DNA of 6,304 nucleotides, taken from an uncultured Eubacteriales bacterium. Lineage in GTDB: Bacteria; Bacillota; Clostridia; UBA1381; UMGS1253. Under the pieces are notes generated by a model, which did no database searches, had not been told where the DNA came from, and saw only the letters and a list, made by a program, of their open reading frames with translations. The DNA is taken from assembly GCA_900550065.1 (NCBI GenBank), contig URQR01000122.1, positions 1 to 6,304 on the forward strand, read 5' to 3'. Both the position numbers and the translations under genes were made by a program. Positions 1 to 5,604 of the stretch are shown piece after piece; the stretch's first letter is position 1, and each line of letters begins with the position of its first letter.

Positions 1-32
1 AGTTCTCCCATATTCCCCATCCCCTTTTGTAT

Positions 33-61
33 AGTATATTGTGCTTTACCGTCCATGTAAA
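33..61 (-). promoter_or_regulatory. Sigma-A-type promoter reading left off the window
   Basis: On the minus strand, TTTACA (61-56) and TATACT (38-33) are separated by exactly 17 bp. Each box matches the consensus at five of six positions. Downstream on the same strand lies a G-rich stretch (24-21) followed at a 9-nt spacing by an ATG at 11-9. This could be the Shine-Dalgarno site and start of a divergent gene, but only three codons fall inside the window, so I do not call that gene. The predicted leader would be short, about 15 nt. Confidence 0.5.
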
Positions 62-70
62 GCATAATAT
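36..70. repeat. Large imperfect inverted repeat, probable operator
   Basis: The arms at 36-49 and 57-70 pair over 14 positions with a single G-T mismatch (41/65), around a 7-nt centre at 50-56. The inner 8 bp (TGCTTTAC / GTAAAGCA) are perfect. The dyad covers the -35 box, the spacer and half of the -10 box of the minus-strand promoter at 33-61, which is a typical place for a repressor operator. The glycosidase gene starts about 100 bp further on, so a sugar-responsive regulator is a reasonable guess, but the regulator itself is not in the window. The alternative is a terminator for a plus-strand gene to the left, since a T-rich stretch begins a few bases after the right arm. The stem is AT-rich and the T run is not immediately adjacent, so I prefer the operator reading. 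Confidence 0.5.
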
Positions 71-88
71 GAATATTTTTTATTAAAT

Positions 89-116
89 TTAGCACATAAT
101 GCAATGAAATTATAAC
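89..116 (+). promoter_or_regulatory. Weak candidate promoter for the GH4 gene
   Basis: TTAGCA (89-94) and TATAAC (111-116) are 16 bp apart, matching the sigma-A consensus at four and five of six positions. A transcript would begin near 123 and leave a leader of about 45 nt before the start codon at 168. The region is very AT-rich, so a chance match is quite possible. A second, weaker option lies inside the dyad (TTGTGC at 39-44, CATAAT at 63-68, 18-bp spacer). Confidence 0.25.
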
Positions 117-153
117 TTTTATATGCTATTCTATTATTATACGAATTTAATTT

Positions 154-160
154 GGGAGGG
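154..160 (+). promoter_or_regulatory. Ribosome binding site that fixes the GH4 start
   Basis: GGGAGGG lies 7 nt before the ATG at 168. The in-frame ATG at 123 has no comparable site, and its extra 15 residues (rich in Tyr, Leu and Phe) come from the AT-rich leader. The ATG at 168 is therefore the start. Confidence 0.85.
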
Positions 161-167
161 ATTTTTG

Positions 168-1529
168 ATGTATCAGAGTGCAAAACAGCCAAAGAAGCTC
201 AAAATCGCCTACATTGGCGGCGGATCGCGCGGGTGGGCGTGGACGCTGATGGACGATTTATCAAAAGCGGACGACTTATGCGGCGAGGTAGCCCTCTACG
301 ACATTGATTTTGCGGCAGCACAGGCAAATGAGACCATCGGCGCTCTCGCGGGCGGCGGCTTTACCTACCGCGCATATGAATCGCCCAAAGAGGCGCTCAC
401 CGGTGCAGATTTTGTAATTATATCTATCATGCCGGGCACGTTTGACGAAATGGAATCCGACGTACATACGCCGGAAAAATACGGCATCTATCAGTCCGTC
501 GGCGACACGGTCGGCCCGGGCGGTCTCGTGCGCGCCCTGCGGACGATTCCCATGTACGAAACGATTGCAGGCTATATTCGCGATTACTGCCCACAAGCTT
601 GGGTCATCAACTACACCAACCCAATGAGTGTCTGTGTAAAAACGCTCTACGAAGCGTTCCCGCAAATCAAGGCGTTTGGGTGCTGCCACGAGGTATTCAG
701 CACGCAGAAGCTCTTTGCCAACGCGCTGTCCGAGCTGCGTGGAATCGAAGGCGCAAAGCGGCGCGACATTCTTGTCAACGTCGTTGGCATCAATCACTTC
801 ACTTGGATTACACAGGCATCCTATTATGATATTGACCTAATGGAGCTGTACAAAGAATATATAAAAAAATATCCGGATGGAATCGGCACACATGAACCCG
901 AGGATTACTTCGGCTGTATGCATCGGGTCAAATTTGACCTCTTCACACGCTTCGGTGCGGTTGCCGCTTCCGGCGACCGACACTTGGCGGAGTTTTGCCC
1001 CGGTAATTGGTACTTAAAAGACCCACAGACTGCGCTGGATTGGGGCTTTTCACTCACGCCGGTACGCTGGCGCAAAAAAGACCTAAAAGAACGGCTGCAA
1101 AAGAGCGCAGACCTGCAAAGCGGTGCGATTGCCTTTGCGCACGGCGACACAGGCGAAGAAGGCGTGAACCAAATCCGCGCACTGGCCGGTCTTGATTCGT
1201 TTGTCACGAATGTCAATGTGCCAAACGTGGGCCAAATCCCAAATTTGCCGCTCGGCGCAGTTGTCGAAACGAACGCACTGTTCTCAAAAGACAGTGTGCA
1301 GCCGCTTGTGGCGGACAATGTACCAGAAGGGATACTCTCACTAATGCTGCCGGCCGTACAAAACCAGCTTACGACTGTGCAGGCGGCGCTGACGCGCGAT
1401 TTAGATTTAGCATTCCGCGCCTTTTGCGCCGACCGGCTGTGCGACCGGCTCTCCCCCGGCGAAGCGCGCGCGCTGTTTGACGAGATGCTTGCGAATACAA
1501 AAGACTATTTGTCGGACTATGGCTTATAA
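168..1529 (+). CDS. lplD: Glycoside hydrolase family 4, LplD-like (probable alpha-galacturonidase)
   Basis: This is a 453-residue cytoplasmic enzyme with no signal peptide. GH4 enzymes bind NAD+ and a divalent metal and cleave glycosides by oxidation at C3, elimination and re-addition of water. The N-terminal Rossmann fold shows a glycine-rich loop (GGGSRG, 17-22) and an acidic pair after the second strand (YDID, 44-47). Further family motifs are VGDTVGPGG (111-119), NYTNPM (148-153), GCCHEV (171-176) and GINHF (207-211). The Cys of the CH pair (C173) and the His of GINH (H210) are the expected metal ligands. GDRHLAEFCPG (269-279) and a later TNVNVPN segment also fit. From memory, the whole sequence runs closely parallel to Bacillus subtilis LplD (about 446 aa), whose branch has been assigned alpha-galacturonidase activity. 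Alpha-glucosidase or alpha-galactosidase activity remains possible. It stands alone: no transporter or pectin genes are visible, though a partner could lie to the left. The gene ends just before a strong terminator pair. Confidence 0.9.
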   Translation: MYQSAKQPKKLKIAYIGGGSRGWAWTLMDDLSKADDLCGEVALYDIDFAAAQANETIGALAGGGFTYRAYESPKEALTGADFVIISIMPGTFDEMESDVHTPEKYGIYQSVGDTVGPGGLVRALRTIPMYETIAGYIRDYCPQAWVINYTNPMSVCVKTLYEAFPQIKAFGCCHEVFSTQKLFANALSELRGIEGAKRRDILVNVVGINHFTWITQASYYDIDLMELYKEYIKKYPDGIGTHEPEDYFGCMHRVKFDLFTRFGAVAASGDRHLAEFCPGNWYLKDPQTALDWGFSLTPVRWRKKDLKERLQKSADLQSGAIAFAHGDTGEEGVNQIRALAGLDSFVTNVNVPNVGQIPNLPLGAVVETNALFSKDSVQPLVADNVPEGILSLMLPAVQNQLTTVQAALTRDLDLAFRAFCADRLCDRLSPGEARALFDEMLANTKDYLSDYGL

Positions 1530-1531
1530 AA

Positions 1532-1562
1532 TCAAAACCACCCCTAAAAGGGGTGGTTTTGA
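1532..1562. terminator. Hairpin terminator, first of a tandem pair
   Basis: This is a perfect 13-bp stem (1532-1544 with 1550-1562) around a TAAAA loop. The GC-rich core CCACCCC/GGGGTGG is flanked by an A run on the left and a T run on the right, so the RNA of either strand forms a hairpin ending in U residues. It begins 3 nt after the GH4 stop codon. Confidence 0.85.
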
Positions 1563-1565
1563 CTC

Positions 1566-1596
1566 AAAAAACTGCCGAATCTTCGGCAGTTTTTTT
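1566..1596. terminator. Bidirectional intrinsic terminator, second of the pair
   Basis: An 8-bp stem, ACTGCCGA (1571-1578) with TCGGCAGT (1583-1590), closes a 4-nt loop. It is flanked by A residues on the left (1566-1570) and T residues on the right (1591-1596), which extend the pairing and give a U tract in both directions. It sits between converging genes: it ends plus-strand transcripts from the glycosidase and minus-strand transcripts from metH, whose stop codon is about 10 nt away. Confidence 0.9.
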
Positions 1597-1606
1597 ATTG
1601 ATACGA

Positions 1607-3967
1607 TTATCCCAGCACAGCCTTCGCAATATCGGCCGACTGCTTTGCATCCTTCGCGTAAAAATCTGCGCCAATCTGCTTGGCATAGCTTTCCGTCAGC
1701 ACCGCTCCGCCAACCATCACCTTGCACGGCAGCCCGGCCTCGCGCAGCGCCTTTATCGTATCCTCCATACTGCCAAGTGTCGTCGTCATAAGCGCGCTCA
1801 AACCGACAAGGCGAACCTTCTCGTTGCGCACTGTGTCTACAACACGGCTGATGTCCACGTCGCGCCCGAGGTCAATGACCGTATAACCGTAGTTTTCCAA
1901 AATCACCTTTACAATATTTTTCCCAATGTCGTGGATATCGCCCTTCACCGTCGCAAGAACAATCTTTCCTTTTGACACGCTTTCGCCGCCGCTTGCAAGA
2001 ATTTTTTCCTTTACGGCTTCAAATGCGGCCTGCGCCGCGCTTGCCGCGCTCAAAAGCTGTGGTAAAAAGAGCTTTCCCGCCTCAAACTCCGCACCCACAA
2101 CGTCGAGCGCTGGAATCAGATATCCGTTTACTACATCGAGCGGCTGCTCCGTTTTCAGCGCGTCGTTGCAGAGCGTTTTTGCCTCGTCGGCAAGCCCCTT
2201 GCATACCGCTTCCACAAGCGTATGCCCTCCGCCCGCGGGCTGGACAGGCTTTTTCTCCGTTGTTTCACGGGTAAAATGGGCAATATATTCGTCCGCGCCA
2301 ACATCAATATTGTACAGCACGCGGTACGCGCGCACCGCATCCATCATCGACGCTACATTCGGGTTGATAATGGGTAAATCCAGCCCCATCTGCATCGCCA
2401 GCGTCAAAAAACTGCTGTTGAGCAACTCGCGGTTCGGCAGGCCGAAAGAAATATTCGACACACCGAGCACCGTGTGCAGTCCAAGCTCACGCTTTACCAT
2501 CGAAACGGCCTTCAGCGTCTGCGCCACCGCCTCCTGCTGGGCCGAAGCAGTAAGCGTCAGGCAGTCGATATAAACGTCCTCCTTCGGAATTCCGTAGGAG
2601 AGCGCGGTCTCTAAAATCCGCTTCGCGATTGCAAACCGCTCCTCCGCCTTCGGCGGTATCCCGTTTTCGTCGAGCGTCAGCCCCACGACCGCCGCGCCGT
2701 ACTTTTTTACAATCGGCAGCACGCGGTCGAGCACCGCCTGCTCGCCGTTGACCGAATTGACAATCGCTTTGCCGTTATAGACGCGCAATGCGCGCGCAAC
2801 CGCCTCTGCGTTCGACGAGTCGATTTGCAGCGGCAGACTCGTCACGCTCTGCACGAGCTTTACCACCCGCTCCATCATTTCCGGCTCGTCAATGCCCGGC
2901 ATACCGACATTAACGTCTAAAATGTCCGCGCCAGCGTCCGTCTGCTCCACCGCCTGCGACAAAATATAGTCCATATCGCCCGCCTGCAGCGCCTGCTTAA
3001 ACAGCTTTTTACCCGTTGGATTGATTCGCTCGCCAATCACCGCCACACGTTCCATCGTGACCGCCCGCGTCGACGAGCAGACGATACTGCACCGTTTTAT
3101 GCTGCGTGCGGCGGGCGTTTTGTCCGAAAGCATTTGCGCAAGCGCGCGAATATAGTCCGGCGTCGTGCCACAGCAGCCGCCCGCCATACAAATACCGAGC
3201 GCGTGATACCGGCTAAGCTGCGCGGCAAAATCCGCCGCGTCCACGCCGTATTCACCCGTCACCGGGTCGGGCAGGCCGGCGTTCGGCTTCACAAAAACAG
3301 GCAGCTGCGTACATTCACACAGCCGCGCCGCAAGCGGGTAAATCTCCTCCGGCCCGAGCGAGCAGTTGATTCCGAGCGCATCTACGCCCAAGCCCTCGAG
3401 CGTCGCCGCCATCGTTTCAATACTGCACCCGGTAAACGTACGCCCGTTTTCTTCAAAGCTCATCGACACCAAAAGCGGCAGGCCTGTGTTCTCCCGTACC
3501 GCCAGCACACCCGCCTTCACCTCGTATAAATCCGTCATCGTTTCAAGCAACACCAAGTCCGCGCCCGCCGCCGCACCTGCGCGCGCCGCCTGTGCATACA
3601 GCTCATACGCCCGCTCAAACGACAGCGTGCCCGACGGCTCCAACAATTCGCCGAGCGGCCCGAGGTCGAGCGCAACGCGCGCCTGTGTACCCGCACACGC
3701 ACGCTTTGCTGCCGCAACAGCCGCCGCAATCACTTCTTCCACGCTGTGCCCGCTTCCGGACAGCTTCAGCGCATTTGCGCCAAACGTATTGGCGCAGATC
3801 ACCCGCGCGCCCGCTTCCACATAAGCACAGTGGATGGACTCGACGAGCGCCGGATCGCGAAGCGTAACAAGCTCCGGCTGCGCACCGGGCGCAAGACCGT
3901 TTTTTTGCAGCATTGTCCCCATCGCGCCGTCCAATATGGTATAGCTGTTTTGATCTATTTTAAACAC
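1607..3967 (-). CDS. metH: Cobalamin-dependent methionine synthase, short form without activation domain
   Basis: MetH transfers the methyl group of 5-methyl-tetrahydrofolate to homocysteine through cobalamin. The product is 786 aa from the GTG start. The homocysteine domain (about 1-290) carries the three zinc-binding cysteines: C202 in GINCS, and C265/C266 in GGCCG. The pterin domain (about 305-560) shows IGERINPTGKK and DVNVGMPG. A helical cap (about 575-660) precedes the B12 domain, which has the base-off motif D677-x-H679-x-x-G682 (GDIHDIGKN), S724 in GLSAL, and G753/G754. The chain ends right after this domain, so the C-terminal activation domain of the roughly 1227-aa E. coli enzyme is missing. 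That part is supplied by the gene immediately upstream. GTG at 3967 is chosen because GAGGGG lies 7 nt before it and the following residues begin the conserved TILDGAMGTML segment. An ATG at 4030 would add 21 unconserved residues inside the upstream gene. Last gene of the metF operon. Confidence 0.95.
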   Translation of the reverse strand: MFKIDQNSYTILDGAMGTMLQKNGLAPGAQPELVTLRDPALVESIHCAYVEAGARVICANTFGANALKLSGSGHSVEEVIAAAVAAAKRACAGTQARVALDLGPLGELLEPSGTLSFERAYELYAQAARAGAAAGADLVLLETMTDLYEVKAGVLAVRENTGLPLLVSMSFEENGRTFTGCSIETMAATLEGLGVDALGINCSLGPEEIYPLAARLCECTQLPVFVKPNAGLPDPVTGEYGVDAADFAAQLSRYHALGICMAGGCCGTTPDYIRALAQMLSDKTPAARSIKRCSIVCSSTRAVTMERVAVIGERINPTGKKLFKQALQAGDMDYILSQAVEQTDAGADILDVNVGMPGIDEPEMMERVVKLVQSVTSLPLQIDSSNAEAVARALRVYNGKAIVNSVNGEQAVLDRVLPIVKKYGAAVVGLTLDENGIPPKAEERFAIAKRILETALSYGIPKEDVYIDCLTLTASAQQEAVAQTLKAVSMVKRELGLHTVLGVSNISFGLPNRELLNSSFLTLAMQMGLDLPIINPNVASMMDAVRAYRVLYNIDVGADEYIAHFTRETTEKKPVQPAGGGHTLVEAVCKGLADEAKTLCNDALKTEQPLDVVNGYLIPALDVVGAEFEAGKLFLPQLLSAASAAQAAFEAVKEKILASGGESVSKGKIVLATVKGDIHDIGKNIVKVILENYGYTVIDLGRDVDISRVVDTVRNEKVRLVGLSALMTTTLGSMEDTIKALREAGLPCKVMVGGAVLTESYAKQIGADFYAKDAKQSADIAKAVLG

Positions 3968-4640
3968 ACGTTGTCCCCTCTTTTCTATAGCTGCATTTTT
4001 CACGCAGTACACAGTGGCTGCACCCGGCAAGCCGCCCCGTCACGGGCCGGTCAGAAACGCCTAATACGGCGGTCACCGACTTGCGCGGCGTCAGAATACT
4101 GCTCGGCGTAACGCCGAGGCCGATTCTGCGGCGCGTGTCGAGCAGCCGCGCCAAAATCTGCTGTTTCTCAATCGGAAAATCGCCGTAGCCGGGGCTGTAC
4201 CGCCCGGTCAGAAATTTCCCTTGTTTTGTATACTGCTCCCGTAATTTTGTTTCATATAAATCGCAATACTGCTCTACCGCCACCGACGCACAGCAGTCCA
4301 TTACTGTAGCGTATAATGTACTTTGCGCCTGTGCCGCGCGGATTTGACGCTCAAGCCCGTCGCCGAGCGTCAGCGCAGTCAGCACGGCAGTATGGCACCC
4401 GCGCAAATGCGCAAAGATATCCTTTCCAGCCAGTAAGTCCGTTCCGTTTAACATCCCTTTTTCTCCTTCGAGCGGAAAAACGGCACTCGTCGCACGCACC
4501 GCCGCAGCAGCCAGCACCACAGCCGACGCCTGCGCAATTTGTTCTTCCACCGACGCATCCAGCGCATGTACGCCGGGTTTATAGCCTAAATATCGGAGCA
4601 CTTCTCCTTTGTCGATTTCTTCTATATGTAACTGTTTCAT
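3960..4640 (-). CDS. Stand-alone methionine synthase activation protein
   Basis: This 226-aa protein matches the C-terminal activation (SAM-binding) domain of MetH, which supports reductive methylation of oxidised cob(II)alamin with S-adenosylmethionine. The clearest signature is RYSPGYGDFP (147-156), carrying the RxxxGY motif that contacts SAM in E. coli MetH. It is followed by a helical stretch and GVTPSSILTPRKS (176-188), which corresponds to the domain's second conserved block. The short length, the match to the missing part of the neighbouring MetH, and the 8-bp overlap with metH make the partnership very likely. Split MetH systems of this kind are known in Thermotoga and many Clostridia. 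The last 20 residues hold four cysteines (C207, C210, C216, C225; CX2CX5CX8C), a tail absent from the E. coli domain and suggestive of a zinc or iron-sulfur site. The ATG at 4640 is preceded by GGAAGG at 8 nt, inside the end of metF, from which it is separated by 5 bp. Confidence 0.9.
   Translation of the reverse strand: MKQLHIEEIDKGEVLRYLGYKPGVHALDASVEEQIAQASAVVLAAAAVRATSAVFPLEGEKGMLNGTDLLAGKDIFAHLRGCHTAVLTALTLGDGLERQIRAAQAQSTLYATVMDCCASVAVEQYCDLYETKLREQYTKQGKFLTGRYSPGYGDFPIEKQQILARLLDTRRRIGLGVTPSSILTPRKSVTAVLGVSDRPVTGRLAGCSHCVLREKCSYRKEGTTCV
3975..3980 (-). promoter_or_regulatory. Ribosome binding site that fixes the metH GTG start
   Basis: GAGGGG on the minus strand lies 7 nt before the GTG at 3967-3965 and sits inside the last codons of the upstream activation gene. 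The two genes overlap by 8 bp (3960-3967), an arrangement that suggests translational coupling. Confidence 0.8.
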
Positions 4641-4645
4641 ATCCG

Positions 4646-5509
4646 CTACCTTCCAAGTGCGGCACGCACGCCTGTATAAACCATTTGTGCAACCTTCGGA
4701 TTGTTCATCGTATAGAGGTGAATACCCGATACCCCGTGCGCCAGCAAATCGTTAATCTGCTCCACCGCGTACGCCACGCCCGCGTCAAACAACGCCTCGC
4801 CGTCGGCGTCATACTTGCTAATCATTTTTGTAAATTTCGGCGGCAGGCTCGCCCCGCTGAGCGCGACCGTGCGCTCAATCTGGCGCGTATTGACAATCGG
4901 CATAATGCCCGCCTCAACCGGCAGGGTTACACCGCGCGCCGCCGCTGTGTCAAGAAATCGGTAAAACAGCGTATTATCAAAAAATAACTGTGTAATCAGG
5001 TGCGTCACGCCCGCGTCAATCTTATATTTTAGATTGTCAATATCAATCTCTAACGTCTTATTCTCATAGTGCCCCTCCGGATAACATGCGCCGACTACAT
5101 TAAAGCCTGCCGCTTTTACCACCTGCGCCAAATCGCTCGCGTGTTGAAAGTCGTTTGCGGGCGGCACATCAGGGTTGATATCACCGCGCAGGGCGAGTAC
5201 GTTTTCGATTCCCGCGTCCTTAAATTGCTGTATCCGCTGCGCCACCTGCTCTTTGGTCGACGCAACACATGTCAAGTGCGCCAGCGGCTCAATCCCGAGC
5301 TTATTTTTAATATGCGACGCAATCTGTACCGTTGAAGTGTCCGCCGTGTTGCCGCCCGCGCCGTATGTCACGCTGATAAAGTCGGGGCTTAGTGTCTTTA
5401 AGCTGTCCAGCGTCGTATAAATCGTGTCGACGCCACTATTTTTTTTCGGCGGGAAAATCTCAAGGGAAAATACGGGCCGCCGCCCGTCAAAAAGTGTATG
5501 TAGCTGCAT
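4646..5509 (-). CDS. metF: 5,10-methylenetetrahydrofolate reductase
   Basis: MetF is a flavin-dependent cytoplasmic enzyme that reduces 5,10-methylene-THF to 5-methyl-THF, the methyl donor for MetH two genes downstream. The 287-aa product is the usual length for the short bacterial form (E. coli about 296 aa), a single TIM barrel without the eukaryotic regulatory domain. Visible motifs are SLEIFPPK (15-22) with the catalytic Glu at E17, VTYGAGG (47-53), HLTC (78-81), ALRGD (106-110) with the conserved folate-contacting Asp at D110, ITQLFFD (172-178), GIMP (201-204) and HLYTMN (264-269). The ATG at 5509 has AAGGAG 8 nt upstream. It is the first gene behind the consensus promoter at 5573-5601. 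No MetV or other Wood-Ljungdahl partner gene is adjacent, which fits a biosynthetic rather than an acetogenic role. Confidence 0.97.
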   Translation of the reverse strand: MQLHTLFDGRRPVFSLEIFPPKKNSGVDTIYTTLDSLKTLSPDFISVTYGAGGNTADTSTVQIASHIKNKLGIEPLAHLTCVASTKEQVAQRIQQFKDAGIENVLALRGDINPDVPPANDFQHASDLAQVVKAAGFNVVGACYPEGHYENKTLEIDIDNLKYKIDAGVTHLITQLFFDNTLFYRFLDTAAARGVTLPVEAGIMPIVNTRQIERTVALSGASLPPKFTKMISKYDADGEALFDAGVAYAVEQINDLLAHGVSGIHLYTMNNPKVAQMVYTGVRAALGR

Positions 5510-5517
5510 AGTTTCTT

Positions 5518-5523
5518 CTCCTT
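5518..5523 (-). promoter_or_regulatory. metF ribosome binding site
   Basis: AAGGAG on the minus strand lies 8 nt before the metF ATG at 5509. It supports that start and places the leader between promoter and gene at roughly 57 nt. Confidence 0.8.
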
Positions 5524-5546
5524 ATCCTCATTTCCAAACAGCACAA

Positions 5547-5563
5547 AAAGCCATAACGGCTCT
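5547..5563 (-). other. Weak hairpin in the metF leader
   Basis: On the minus strand AGAGCC (5563-5558) can pair with GGCTTT (5552-5547) around the loop GTTAT, giving six pairs with one G-U wobble, followed by two more T residues. It falls just after the predicted transcription start. It could stabilise the 5' end, act as a weak attenuator, or partly terminate metY transcripts. The stem is short and uses most of the T run for pairing, so any function is uncertain. Confidence 0.25.
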
Positions 5564-5572
5564 GCCTTTACC

Positions 5573-5601
5573 ATTATAGCTTTTTGCGGTGTAATTGTCA
5601 A
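5573..5601 (-). promoter_or_regulatory. Perfect consensus sigma-A promoter for metF operon
   Basis: On the minus strand TTGACA (5601-5596) and TATAAT (5578-5573) are separated by exactly 17 bp, a complete match to the vegetative consensus. Transcription would start near 5566 and read metF, the activation gene and metH. The -35 box begins 3 nt after the metY stop codon. No strong terminator separates metY from this promoter, so the operon may also receive read-through from metY. Confidence 0.85.
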
Positions 5602-5603
5602 TT
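5593..5603. repeat. Small palindrome over the metF -35 box
   Basis: AATTG-T-CAATT is an 11-bp perfect palindrome that covers the whole -35 hexamer. Its position is suitable for a repressor site, but it is short and AT-rich, so it may be chance. I do not recognise it as the site of a named regulator. Confidence 0.25.
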
Positions 5604-5604
5604 T

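Noticed and set aside
1..11. Start of a divergent minus-strand gene (ATG at 11)
   Set aside because: The promoter and a G-rich site are plausible, but only three codons are in view, so I report the promoter and not a gene.
276..797. Long minus-strand open frame (173 codons) opposite the GH4 gene
   Set aside because: It lies fully antisense to a well-supported enzyme, has an unremarkable Arg/Val/Ala-rich composition and no recognisable motif. It is a by-product of the coding strand's codon usage.
1926..2573. Plus-strand open frame of 215 codons inside metH
   Set aside because: It is antisense to the pterin and B12 domains of MetH, is Ser/Ala/Pro-rich with no domain, and has no convincing ribosome binding site.
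4316..4987. Plus-strand open frame of 223 codons across the activation gene and metF
   Set aside because: It is antisense to two conserved genes and spans their junction. Its Arg/His/Ala-rich composition is typical of GC-rich antisense frames.
5510..5604. SAM riboswitch (S-box) or T-box in front of metF
   Set aside because: The leader after the promoter is only about 57 nt, contains one weak hairpin, and lacks the multi-helix architecture and the strong terminator these elements need.
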